A DNA stretch of 64,000 nucleotides, from NCBI GenBank assembly GCA_021730635.1, contig JAJNNC010000003.1:186001-250000 (forward strand), written 5' to 3'. Position 1 is the first letter of the stretch. Each line of letters begins with the position of its first letter. The notes below the pieces were generated by a model. It did no database searches and was not told the origin of the DNA. It saw only the letters and a program-made list of their open reading frames with translations. Source of the stretch: Catalimonadaceae bacterium JC749. GTDB lineage: Bacteria > Bacteroidota > Bacteroidia > Cytophagales > Cyclobacteriaceae. Position numbers and translations under genes: made by a program. Shown one piece after another: positions 51,748 through 60,605 of the stretch.

Positions 51748-52617
51748 ATGTTTGTAGATGCGCAATATTATATGTCTGAGCGGAAACTAAATAGAAAACA
51801 GATTTCAGAAAAATTCACAGCCGTCATAGAAAAGCCGATGCTAACCTCCTTTTTAGTATTGGTTCTTCTGGCCTTCCTGGTCATTGGTGCGAGCTGGCAT
51901 TATTATCAGGAAGATTACTACAACTTTGTTGGACAAGTATTAGCAGAAGCTCATGGTATGCTCTTCGATATTACTGTCATTGGTATACTGATTTACTGGT
52001 TGAATGAAAACGGGCAAAGAAGACAGCGCATTCGCATGTATAAAGACGAAATTGAAGATTTCCGACTTTGGGAATCTGAAGAAGCTGCTTTCCGTACGGT
52101 GGGTAATGTCAAAAGATTGAATCGTCATAAAATCTATGACGTAGACCTGGTCAACTGTTATCTGGCTCGCACCAACCTGAGTTATGTCATTCTACAGGGC
52201 GCCAACTTAAATTCTGCCAATGTAACCCAATCTCAACTGGTGCAGTGCAATCTGGCCAAAACCCGGCTCAACCGCACCGATTTTGAAGGATCCAATCTGA
52301 ACCAGGCTAATTTATCCCAAGCCTATGCCAGCGGTGCTAATTTCAAAGACAGTTTCATGATCAAGACGCATCTTGAAAAAGCTTCTTTGATCAAGGCCAC
52401 CTTTCAAAATGCTTTTTTAATGGAAGCATGCCTGAAAGGAGCCAATGTGGTGGGTGCCAATTTTGATAATGCTAACCTGTACAAAGCAGACTTACGAGAA
52501 GTAGAAGGCATTACGGTTGAGCAGTTGAAAAAGGCCAAAACGCTCTATCAGGCACAGTTAGACCCTGATATTCTGGAACAAGTTCAGATGGAATGTTCCG
52601 ACCTTCTGCTCAGGTAA
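51748..52617 (+). CDS. Pentapeptide-repeat membrane protein
   Basis: 289 residues with two membrane segments (TSFLVLVLLAFLVIGASWHYY and GMLFDITVIGILIYWLNEN), then a pentapeptide-repeat domain from about 135 to 250 with A(N/D)LxxA-type units (GANLNSANVTQSQL, FEGSNLNQANLSQAYASGAN, AFLMEACLKGANVVGANFDN). The right-handed beta-helix is on the cytoplasmic or periplasmic side depending on topology. An ATG at 51772 is a possible alternative start. Function unknown. Ends 5 bp from the convergent GH9 gene. Confidence 0.85.
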   Translation: MFVDAQYYMSERKLNRKQISEKFTAVIEKPMLTSFLVLVLLAFLVIGASWHYYQEDYYNFVGQVLAEAHGMLFDITVIGILIYWLNENGQRRQRIRMYKDEIEDFRLWESEEAAFRTVGNVKRLNRHKIYDVDLVNCYLARTNLSYVILQGANLNSANVTQSQLVQCNLAKTRLNRTDFEGSNLNQANLSQAYASGANFKDSFMIKTHLEKASLIKATFQNAFLMEACLKGANVVGANFDNANLYKADLREVEGITVEQLKKAKTLYQAQLDPDILEQVQMECSDLLLR

Positions 52618-52621
52618 AGCA

Positions 52622-54463
52622 CTATTTTTGAGAATCGTCTCCAGCCACCCCAAAATAAGCCATTATCAGGATAGCATCTGCCGTTCCGTCCATGGTAGGT
52701 TCGTTGGTCGAATAATCTCCTATATCATCGTGATAGACCACAAAGTCATTTTGAACTTCCTGAAACTCATCCGGTTTACTCAGGTGAAGTCCTTTTAAGT
52801 TACGGTAGATAGAAGCATAGACCGGCCCGTCTACCAATCCTCCCGGTACCTCCTGCTGTGTTAAATACCAGACACTGGTATGTACATCCTGTGGATATTC
52901 TCCCTGCACCGGAATGCCTGTAAACATAGAGGTTCCCCAGGGGTTTCTGCCAAAAAGCCAGTCTCTCTGTGCCAACAAAAAAAGATGATAACGCTGATCC
53001 CCAGTCATTTTCTCATACAGTAAAATCTGGGTGATCAAAGCCACCGTCAGGTTATTGGAACACCAGATGAAAGGAACCCCCACCGCAAAGGGATTCTTTT
53101 TTCCTCTGGCCAGGGTATGTTCAATACCGGCACGGTAATAAGCGGCTAGCGTATCTTTCCAGGCCCCCTCTACATGTTGAGACAAAGCATAATGACCTAT
53201 ATTCACAAAGGGATAGTAGCGATAGTGGGCCGCTGTATCCAGCGGCATCCAGGAGGTAGTACCTGCTTTTTGAGCGTATTGCTTTGCTTCCTGCAGATAA
53301 ACAGGCTCTTGTGTGGCCGCATAGAGCGCTGCTGCCCCCCACTCCATATCATCAGCCCAGGTATCTTCTGTGTACCGGTAAGGAGCCCCGAAAGAATTTC
53401 CCTGCTGATATCCCTCCTGCTTTTTTCCCAAAGCATATAAGGATCGGGCAGCTTGCAGGCACTTTTGAGCGTAGACTGTATCCTGGAGCACTTCCTGCCA
53501 GATACGGTATCCCATGGCCATGGCCGCTGCCGAACGCCCGGCCAGGTTCGCAATACCAGTCGCTTCGCTTTTGTATTGTTGTAAACCCTGAGGCTGGCCG
53601 TTGGCAAAGTAAACAACCCGGTAACTGTTGGCACCCCAGCCATAATCTGAAGGGTCCTGGTCTGGCCACTTCCAGCCTATGTGGTCCCGGTCATCGGCCA
53701 CCTGGTGGAACAGATAATCCGGACGAGGGTGCATTTTATGAATCCAATCAAGGCCCCATTTTGCCTCATCGAGTACGTCGGGAATCCCATTGGGTTGCGG
53801 ATGCCCCAGCGCATCTACCTGATCCTCAAACTTTTCAGGAGACAGTTCATAGGCCAGCAGCATACGAGCCGTCGCATTGCTGGAGGTAATCAGATACTTT
53901 AGCTGGTCGCCGGCGTCATGCCATCCACCACTCACATCAAAATAAGTACTGTCTGGCACGGGCGCATACATGCTTCTGCCATCCCGCTGATGACAGACCC
54001 TGTCGAGATAAGGATTATAACCACAACGCTGTTGTCGCATAAAGAGCAATAAGTCCTCATGATACCGGCCATACACTTCCGGACCAATGCGAAAGGGAGT
54101 AGACCGTTCTTTGGAAGCCGATAATGTTATATAATATTGACCATGTTGTTGTAAACGGGTAAAGTCCAGCAGATAATAATAAGAAAAAGGCGCCCAGCCT
54201 TTGACCGGAGCGGCCGCCAGGGGTTCTTTCCACAGGACTTTTCCGGTAGTATATTCCACCACGGAAAAGGTTCCCCGAACCGGTGATTCAGAAAATGCGA
54301 CTGCCACTTTCTGATCTTCCGGGAGATATCCTATCTGATTGACCCGCAAATAAACAGGACTTGTTTCTTTTTTGGTAAGAGACTGCGCTTGCTGAGCCTC
54401 TGATGCCAGACTGAAAAGAAAGCCTAGCAAGAGCAGGAGGCCTAAAGGTTGTTTGTAGTTCAT
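52622..54463 (-). CDS. Glycoside hydrolase family 9, secreted endoglucanase-like
   Basis: 613-residue GH9 enzyme. Signal peptide runs to about 24 (LASEAQ). An Ig-like CelD_N domain (about 34-125: VYLRVNQIGYLPEDQKVAVAF, YYLLDFTRLQQHGQYYITLS) precedes the alpha6/alpha6 barrel from about 135. The catalytic base motif is GGWHDAGDQLKYL with D183 and D186, VHTSVWYL carries the conserved His, and the acid is E588 in YSTNEPTMDG. It is expected to cut beta-1,4-glucans or related glycans. It shares the locus with a sulfatase, a LacI regulator and an AGE-type epimerase. Confidence 0.92.
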   Translation of the reverse strand: MNYKQPLGLLLLLGFLFSLASEAQQAQSLTKKETSPVYLRVNQIGYLPEDQKVAVAFSESPVRGTFSVVEYTTGKVLWKEPLAAAPVKGWAPFSYYYLLDFTRLQQHGQYYITLSASKERSTPFRIGPEVYGRYHEDLLLFMRQQRCGYNPYLDRVCHQRDGRSMYAPVPDSTYFDVSGGWHDAGDQLKYLITSSNATARMLLAYELSPEKFEDQVDALGHPQPNGIPDVLDEAKWGLDWIHKMHPRPDYLFHQVADDRDHIGWKWPDQDPSDYGWGANSYRVVYFANGQPQGLQQYKSEATGIANLAGRSAAAMAMGYRIWQEVLQDTVYAQKCLQAARSLYALGKKQEGYQQGNSFGAPYRYTEDTWADDMEWGAAALYAATQEPVYLQEAKQYAQKAGTTSWMPLDTAAHYRYYPFVNIGHYALSQHVEGAWKDTLAAYYRAGIEHTLARGKKNPFAVGVPFIWCSNNLTVALITQILLYEKMTGDQRYHLFLLAQRDWLFGRNPWGTSMFTGIPVQGEYPQDVHTSVWYLTQQEVPGGLVDGPVYASIYRNLKGLHLSKPDEFQEVQNDFVVYHDDIGDYSTNEPTMDGTADAILIMAYFGVAGDDSQK

Positions 54464-54711
54464 GAAGTAAAGATATTATCCGTTTTGGTTTCTATCATAC
54501 CATCTTGAAGTTAAGATAGATACTGTGAATTACAGTTGCTGTTAACATCTCATTTCCCTCTGACAGACGGTAATCAATCAGCCTGTTTCTTTCTCCGAGC
54601 GGTGATGCTTTTTGAGAGCACGACTATTTATACTCAAATTAAGATAAATCTATGGGAAAATGTATATTTAAGTGATACCGCACCTTAACTGCAGTATGTC
54701 CTACAAAAAAG

Positions 54712-56415
54712 ATGATTTTCATGCTACTGACAAAACACAACAACCGATCAATTTCGCAATGCCGCTATTATACCTGTCTCATTTTTTCTTTTCTCTTCAT
54801 GCGCTGCACCAGTGCTGCTACAGAAAGTCCACACAACGAACAGGTTGCTCCGGCCCGACCTAATATACTGTGGCTGGTGGCTGAAGATATGAGTCCATAT
54901 TTGGCCTGTTACGGCGATTCTACCGCAAAAACACCCCATCTGGATCGTCTGGCGCAAGAAGGGATAGTATATACGAATGTATATTCTGTGTCCGGAGTCT
55001 GTGCACCCAGCCGATCTGCCATTGCCACCGGCAGTTATCCTACTTCCATAGGCACTTTGCATATGCGTACAGGCGGCAACGCTGAATTTCTTCCCGAAGG
55101 AGTGATTCCATACTCCGCCGTTCTACCACCCGAGGTAAAAATGCATAGCGAATATCTGCGGCAGGCTGGCTATTACTGTACTAATAATGCCAAGGAAGAC
55201 TATCAGTTTACAGCACCTCTCACTGCTTGGGATGAAAGTAGTAAAAATGCTCACTGGCGCAATCGCCCGAAAGGAAAGCCGTTCTTCGCTATCTTTAACT
55301 TTGAGGTTTGCCATGAATCGGGTATGTGGCGCAATGCCGAACATCCATTACTGGTTCATCCGGATAGTGTGCCGGTTTGGCCTTACTATCCTGATACGCC
55401 AGCGGTCCGGGATGAAATTGCCAGGATGTATTCCAATGTCATGGAGATGGATCAGCAGGTGGGTGAAATACTACAGCAGCTCGAAGAAGATGGGTTGATG
55501 GATAGTACGATCATTGTTTTTTATGCTGATCATGGCGGACCACTTCCCCGGCAGAAAAGAGAGTTATATGATACGGGATTGAAGGTTCCGATGATCATTC
55601 GATATCCTCAGCAGCAGGAAGCTGGCAGCAGCGATGATCAGCTGATCAGTTTTGTGGATCTGGCACCTACCTTACTTTCTATGGCAGGTGTGCCACCGCC
55701 AGCCTATCTGCACGGACAGGCTTTTGCCGGTAAGTATCGGGCGTCCTCGCCCAGAAAATACGTTTATGCAGCGCGCGACAGGCTGGACGACGAATATGAT
55801 ATGGTTCGAGCTGTACGCGATCAACGTTTCAAATATTTCAGAAACTATCAGCCGGAGAAACCTTATATTATGGATATTGATTACCGGCTGCAAATGAAAC
55901 TCATGCAGTGGCTGAACACCTACCAGCTAGAGGGTCAGCTTGATGAGCAACAGGCCCTTTGGTTCAGAAAATCTAAACCTACCGAGGAACTGTATGATCT
56001 GAACAATGACCCCTATGAGTTAAATAATTTAGCCCTTGATCCCCAATACAAAGATAAACTGGAGGAATTAAGAAAAGTACACAAACAATGGCAGCAACAA
56101 TATGGAGATCAGGGGTTTATTCCCGAACCGGAATTGCTCCAAATGATGTGGCCTAACCTGGAACAACCCACCACTGAAGAGCCTAGTTTTCATGAAAATA
56201 ATCAGCAAATTTCTATTCACTGCGATACAGAAGGTGCTTCTATTGCCTATCAGATAAAAAATGAACAGGGTGAAGAGGTCTTTGACCATTGGCAGGTGTA
56301 TTCCACCCCCTTGTCACTTCAGCAGGGGCAAACTCTGGTGGCGATCGCGGAAAGGATCGGTTACAAACGTAGTAGGGAGGTGAAGTGGGATGATCCTACA
56401 GCTTCTCAAAAATAG
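54712..56415 (+). CDS. Sulfatase, type I (formylglycine)
   Basis: 567-residue sulfatase of the arylsulfatase type. The nucleophile motif is SGVCAPSRSAIATG with C97 (converted to formylglycine by a maturation enzyme not seen here). Metal-site residues are in PNILWLVAEDMSPY and IVFYADHGGPLPR; LKVPMIIRYP follows. The N terminus (TCLIFSFLFMRCTSA) looks like a signal with a possible lipobox cysteine at about 32, and the start could be a few codons later than 54712. The last 70 residues (FHENNQQISIHCDTEG, FDHWQVYSTP) resemble a chitobiase-type accessory domain. It is divergent from GH9, and probably removes sulfate from a polysaccharide. Confidence 0.9.
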   Translation: MIFMLLTKHNNRSISQCRYYTCLIFSFLFMRCTSAATESPHNEQVAPARPNILWLVAEDMSPYLACYGDSTAKTPHLDRLAQEGIVYTNVYSVSGVCAPSRSAIATGSYPTSIGTLHMRTGGNAEFLPEGVIPYSAVLPPEVKMHSEYLRQAGYYCTNNAKEDYQFTAPLTAWDESSKNAHWRNRPKGKPFFAIFNFEVCHESGMWRNAEHPLLVHPDSVPVWPYYPDTPAVRDEIARMYSNVMEMDQQVGEILQQLEEDGLMDSTIIVFYADHGGPLPRQKRELYDTGLKVPMIIRYPQQQEAGSSDDQLISFVDLAPTLLSMAGVPPPAYLHGQAFAGKYRASSPRKYVYAARDRLDDEYDMVRAVRDQRFKYFRNYQPEKPYIMDIDYRLQMKLMQWLNTYQLEGQLDEQQALWFRKSKPTEELYDLNNDPYELNNLALDPQYKDKLEELRKVHKQWQQQYGDQGFIPEPELLQMMWPNLEQPTTEEPSFHENNQQISIHCDTEGASIAYQIKNEQGEEVFDHWQVYSTPLSLQQGQTLVAIAERIGYKRSREVKWDDPTASQK

Positions 56416-56418
56416 ACC

Positions 56419-57444
56419 TTACATCCAAAGTCTTCGGGTACTGTTCCTGACCTTCAGCTCGGTTTTCAGTACACGCATTTCAGGTTGAAAATGGTCTTTA
56501 TCTCCGATCCATTTCAAAAATAGTTCTGCTGCCGCACGCCCCACCTCGTAGGTAGGTTGCGCTACGGTGGTCAGCGAAGGTTCTATCAGGGAACAGAAAG
56601 GTTCATCGGTAAATCCGATCACGGAAATTTCCTCAGGAATATTGATACGCCTTTCTTTCAATCCTGAGAGTACGCCAAAGGCCGGATGATCGCTGACCAC
56701 AAAGACAGCATCCGGCATAGGAGACAATTCCAGCAATTGCGACATGGACGCTTTACCACTCTCAATGCTAAAGTCGCCATAAACAATATAGCCCTCGTAA
56801 ATATGCAACTGATGTTTTGCCATCGCGTCTCGGTAGCCTCGTAGCCGGCTCTGACTGATACGCAGATTTTGGGGACCGGCGATGTGGGCAATCCGACGGC
56901 ACCCGGTATGAATTAAATATTCTACTGCCTGGAAAGCCCCCTCATAATCCTCTACTTCTACCTTGGAAGCCGGTAGCCCATCCAGGGTTCTGTTGAAAGA
57001 GACCAGAGGAATCCCTTTTTCCACTACCGATTGAAAGTGCCGCAGGTCCTGAGTACCCAGCGATTGAGACACGATCAGACCGTCTACCCGGCTATTTACC
57101 AGTGTCTGTACATTCTTCACTTCATGATCATAAGACTCATTAGACTGACAGACCATGATGTTGTATCCGGCCGGGGCTAGCACATCCTGAATCCCTACAA
57201 TGGCAGAGGAATAAAAATGAATCACAAAATTAGGGATACTAATGCCCACCGTATAAGTTTTACTTTTTACCAAACTGGTAGCTACCGCATTAGGATGGTA
57301 GTCCAGTTTTTTCGCTAAATCCTCAACAGCCCTACGGGTTTCATCATTCACATCCGGCAACCCTCTCAGTGCCCGTGATACGGTAGAAACTGAGATGTTG
57401 AGTTTTTTGGCAATATCTTTAATAGTAGTTTGTCGGCCTTTCAT
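56419..57444 (-). CDS. LacI-family transcriptional regulator
   Basis: 341 residues. The N-terminal LacI helix-turn-helix is TIKDIAKKLNISVSTVSRAL with hinge PNAVATSLV; the sugar-binding periplasmic-type domain follows (TYTVGISIPNFVIHFYSSAI, DGLIVSQSLG, ISVIGFTDEPFCSLIEPSLT). It probably responds to a mono- or disaccharide and controls the nearby GH9, sulfatase and AGE genes. Its stop lies 4 bp from the end of the convergent sulfatase gene. Confidence 0.95.
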   Translation of the reverse strand: MKGRQTTIKDIAKKLNISVSTVSRALRGLPDVNDETRRAVEDLAKKLDYHPNAVATSLVKSKTYTVGISIPNFVIHFYSSAIVGIQDVLAPAGYNIMVCQSNESYDHEVKNVQTLVNSRVDGLIVSQSLGTQDLRHFQSVVEKGIPLVSFNRTLDGLPASKVEVEDYEGAFQAVEYLIHTGCRRIAHIAGPQNLRISQSRLRGYRDAMAKHQLHIYEGYIVYGDFSIESGKASMSQLLELSPMPDAVFVVSDHPAFGVLSGLKERRINIPEEISVIGFTDEPFCSLIEPSLTTVAQPTYEVGRAAAELFLKWIGDKDHFQPEMRVLKTELKVRNSTRRLWM

Positions 57445-57617
57445 GCGAATATGTCAGGGAAGTACTATGTCAGGGGATGGGAAACAGAGTCCAAGAAACT
57501 ATAACTTATACTACTTTTTCAATAAATAATTAAATATTTCTTGTAAATATATATAAATAATCATATTATTGTATAAATATTACATATGTACTTTTTTTTA
57601 ACTAACACTGGTTTTTT

Positions 57618-57788
57618 ATGAGTACTAAAGCTATGACTGAAGCAAAAGTGAGAATAACACTACTCTTATTGATCTGGGCTCTGATTTGTCTTACTTCGTT
57701 CTCAGGAAGATCGTCACTGTTGAGAAGTAAGCTCAAAGCGGAGGTAAGCCCTCAAGCGATTATTGATTATTTTGCGAGTAAAGAGTAG
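57618..57788 (+). CDS. Possible 56-residue membrane peptide
   Basis: Short frame MSTKAMTEAKVRITLL with one hydrophobic segment (TLLLLIWALICLTSFS), a basic segment (GRSSLLRSKLKAEV) and a hydrophilic end. A strong terminator starts 50 bp after its stop. It is divergent from the LacI gene, so both would be read from the same AT-rich spacer. No family recognised; it may be a small regulatory membrane peptide or a chance frame. Confidence 0.4.
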   Translation: MSTKAMTEAKVRITLLLLIWALICLTSFSGRSSLLRSKLKAEVSPQAIIDYFASKE

Positions 57789-57837
57789 GTTTATTTTTTC
57801 AACTCATTTTTTAAACCTGTTCATATACTTTAAAACT

Positions 57838-57884
57838 AGCCTGACTGCTCAGCCATTTGAGATACAGTCAGGCTGGTTTTTTTT
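57838..57884. terminator. Rho-independent terminator, bidirectional
   Basis: Perfect 10-bp stem AGCCTGACTG (57838-57847) with CAGTCAGGCT (57865-57874), followed by GG and TTTTTTTT on the plus strand; on the minus strand AGCCT is followed by AGTTTTA. It lies between the small ORF and the convergent AGE-type gene and can serve both. Confidence 0.85.
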
Positions 57885-59157
57885 ATGCCTGGTGTTCCAG
57901 GAGTTTCTCCAGTCGCTTGATACTCTGTACCATCGCCCTCACAGAGTGGTAGTTGATCTTCCAGCTATGACTCATATGCGTCCAGATAGGTTCTCCCTGC
58001 CGGGTGAGAAGTGGCCACCACTCCCCTACCTGATGATGGATCATTTTATCAAACACAAAGCGGTGCACATTCTCATAGACAGGCCAGTAAGCTGCTGAGC
58101 CAAAAGTGATACAGGCTTCCAGCATACCAATCATGAGCTCGGCCTGTTGCCAAAATTCTTTTTCCCGGTCATACACTTCTCCCGCGTGGGAACCTTCCAC
58201 ATAAACACCGCCATACTCCTGATCGATTCCATACTGCACAGCATGATCATAGAGCGTTTTCAATAAGGGTTTATAGTTTGCCAGATCTTCATTCATGATA
58301 TGCAAGGCATGGGTCAGCAGCCAGGCAAATTCCACATTGTGACCATAACTGGTATTGTCTTCCGCACTGGCTTTCTGCCCTTCTTGTGTGAAGCGATCCC
58401 ATCCCCATACAATGTCAAACTTGATCTGGGGAGCCACCTTCCAGTCCGGATAAAACTGTGGAATACCGGTGCGATACTGTGGGTGAAGCATACGATTGAT
58501 CAGAATATCAATATCTTCCTGCAGCTTGCGGCGGTGAATAGGTTTCCGGCTGCATTCATACAGGTTGGTGTAAGCTTCCATCAGGTGCATGTGCGCATCC
58601 AGCGTTTTGCGGTCACCACCCGCTGCCCCTGGCCCTTTGAGTTGCCAGTCGCGCTCAAACATTTCAAAATAACCGCCATACAGGGTATCAGCAGCATACT
58701 TTTGGATCAGGTCAAAGACTTTCTCAGCATATTCCAGCCCTACCGGATCGTTAGAAGCCAGGGTATATTCACACAGGCTGTAAATGGCAAAACAATGACC
58801 ATACAATATTTTTTGGTCGATCTTCACTTTTCCTTTTCTATCCAGGAGCCAGTGAAAGCCTCCAAACTCCTTATCCCACATTTTGTTGAGTAGGAAATCC
58901 ATTCCATGTTGTGCAAATTCCAGGCATTGGCCATTCCCATAGCCGGCACGGTGCGCCGAGGAAAAAGTGTAGACACATCGGCTTTGCGCAATCAAAGATT
59001 TTTCATCTTCTCCGCTATCATTACCGTCTTTGTCAAAATGAGTGGTAAAACCTCCGTTTTTGTCATCTTTGCAACGCTCAAGCCAGAAAGGGAGCAGTTC
59101 GCCGGTCAGGTGCTGTTCAGCTTCTTGTTTGCACTGGGCAATTTTTTCTCGGTTCAT
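57883..59157 (-). CDS. N-acylglucosamine 2-epimerase (AGE) family epimerase/isomerase
   Basis: 424-residue alpha6/alpha6 barrel protein of the AGE/cellobiose 2-epimerase superfamily. Conserved blocks are DKNGGFTTHFDKDGN, HMHLMEAYTNLYE, SYGHNVEFAWLLTHAL and, near the C terminus, WTHMSHSWKINYHSVRAMVQ; the histidines in the latter two are the likely general acid/base pair. The length is close to cellobiose 2-epimerase and mannose isomerase. With the LacI, GH9 and sulfatase genes it suggests a beta-mannan- or cellulose-like oligosaccharide pathway. No signal peptide, so cytoplasmic. Confidence 0.88.
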   Translation of the reverse strand: MNREKIAQCKQEAEQHLTGELLPFWLERCKDDKNGGFTTHFDKDGNDSGEDEKSLIAQSRCVYTFSSAHRAGYGNGQCLEFAQHGMDFLLNKMWDKEFGGFHWLLDRKGKVKIDQKILYGHCFAIYSLCEYTLASNDPVGLEYAEKVFDLIQKYAADTLYGGYFEMFERDWQLKGPGAAGGDRKTLDAHMHLMEAYTNLYECSRKPIHRRKLQEDIDILINRMLHPQYRTGIPQFYPDWKVAPQIKFDIVWGWDRFTQEGQKASAEDNTSYGHNVEFAWLLTHALHIMNEDLANYKPLLKTLYDHAVQYGIDQEYGGVYVEGSHAGEVYDREKEFWQQAELMIGMLEACITFGSAAYWPVYENVHRFVFDKMIHHQVGEWWPLLTRQGEPIWTHMSHSWKINYHSVRAMVQSIKRLEKLLEHQA

Positions 59158-59210
59158 GTAGTGATGGTTGGTTAAAAGTCAGTGTGTATGAATAATGAGT
59201 TTGCAGGAAC

Positions 59211-60365
59211 TCACAGCTTAAGCTTTTGCGCAATGGGAGCCGGAATAGCGTCTTTATGTAACATAATAGAAACGGACTTTAAACGAACGTAAGCCTCCGA
59301 CATATATAAATAACCGCCAAGTCCGTTGCTTTCTGTACCCCATGAATTTTTAGTCAGATAATATTTGTTGCCATGTTTATCGCTGACAACGCCCAGGATA
59401 TGCATCAGATGATCGTCGGTGGTCTGGTAATTGTCGAACATTTCCTGGCGCATCTCTTGCGTAATTTCTTTTTCCGGTTCATATTTTTGGAAGGTCTGTC
59501 GCTTCTCTTCAGCTGTTTTCTCATGCCAGGCTTTCTCAGGCACCAGGGCCATCCCATTTTTGTGGGAGAATTCCTCTTCACTCACGTCTCCATCCCAGGT
59601 CATAGAATACCCTTGTTCAAGGGCATAATCCATAATCTCCAGCAATTCGTCTAGGGGCACATTGTAATACAGACCTGCCGACCAGTTGTCCGGAATCTCC
59701 AGCACCATAGGCTGGTAATAAGGATGATGCGTAAAGGAAGTAATCTCTACATAATTGTCAGGGTTAAAGCCTATGGCTTCTTCGGCAAAACGTTGGGGAG
59801 TATAGGCTGTATTCTGATAAACGAAACTTTCCGGCTCCTGCCCCAGATAGGCATCCAGTACCCCTTCCAGCGCAGGCTTCCAGTGATCGCTTAAGGGTTT
59901 GCTGGCTTTTTCCACCAGTGGGCTGAGCATCCCTTCCAACACAATTTGCAATTCCGCATGATCATGAGGCTCCTGAGCACTGGCTTTTCCCGTATATACA
60001 TTTTCTGGCACCATCCCATACTCGCGCGCCACAGTGATTACATCGTGCGAGAGTCCTCCCGGGCCAAAGTTGGTTTTACCCTGCATTCTCACATACCGGT
60101 CGGCCTTGGCCTCATACGCATGTCTCACAAAATACATCTCCGATAAATCATATTCTCCTTTATTCATCCGCAGGGCTTCCGACTCCAGAAAAGAAGCGGT
60201 AGAAAAGCTCCAGCAGGTACCCGTATTTTCCTGATCTTTCACCGGCGTAGCTTTCACCATTTTCTCTACTTTTACCTCATAATCCTGGTTACCCAGCGAA
60301 ATTTCCTGAGCGATAGAAGCGCTGGCAAACAGAATACCTAGTAAAATGGATACATGCTTTTTCAT
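59211..60365 (-). CDS. C1B (bleomycin hydrolase/PepC-like) cysteine peptidase, exported
   Basis: 384-residue papain-fold aminopeptidase-like protein starting at the ATG at 60365 (MKKHVSILLGILFASASIAQ), with a signal peptide of about 20 residues. The catalytic triad is visible as DQENTGTCWSFSTAS (C51), DDHLMHILGVV (His) and LTKNSWGTESNGLGGYL (Asn). The family C1B (bleomycin hydrolase, PepC) is normally cytoplasmic, so a signal peptide is notable but common in Bacteroidota. It may process peptides in the periplasm. Divergent from the DUF3500 gene. Confidence 0.88.
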   Translation of the reverse strand: MKKHVSILLGILFASASIAQEISLGNQDYEVKVEKMVKATPVKDQENTGTCWSFSTASFLESEALRMNKGEYDLSEMYFVRHAYEAKADRYVRMQGKTNFGPGGLSHDVITVAREYGMVPENVYTGKASAQEPHDHAELQIVLEGMLSPLVEKASKPLSDHWKPALEGVLDAYLGQEPESFVYQNTAYTPQRFAEEAIGFNPDNYVEITSFTHHPYYQPMVLEIPDNWSAGLYYNVPLDELLEIMDYALEQGYSMTWDGDVSEEEFSHKNGMALVPEKAWHEKTAEEKRQTFQKYEPEKEITQEMRQEMFDNYQTTDDHLMHILGVVSDKHGNKYYLTKNSWGTESNGLGGYLYMSEAYVRLKSVSIMLHKDAIPAPIAQKLKL

Positions 60366-60528
60366 AGAACACACTGGTTGTTAAAAAGACTAAATATAGA
60401 CAATATGATTTTCGTATAAAACGGGATTTTCATAAATCATTAGATGAGCATGAGAACCCTTCCTGAATTTTTACTACCTTTATAAAGGGCTAAGAGCCAC
60501 ATGAACTTTTCATGCGTTTGATGCTCAT

Positions 60529-60570
60529 TTCATGACGATCACTTCATGACGATCACTTCATGACGATCAC
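60529..60570 (+). repeat. Three tandem copies of a 14-bp repeat
   Basis: TTCATGACGATCAC occurs three times without change at 60529-60542, 60543-60556 and 60557-60570, ending 35 bp before the DUF3500 start. It may be a binding-site array or a slippage-prone microsatellite. Confidence 0.85.
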
Positions 60571-60605
60571 TTTCAATGGATCTGTACCTCTAACAACAAC
60601 CATCT

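Noticed and set aside
60529-60570. CRISPR array
   Set aside because: Three direct repeats of 14 bp without spacers between them; no cas genes in the window.
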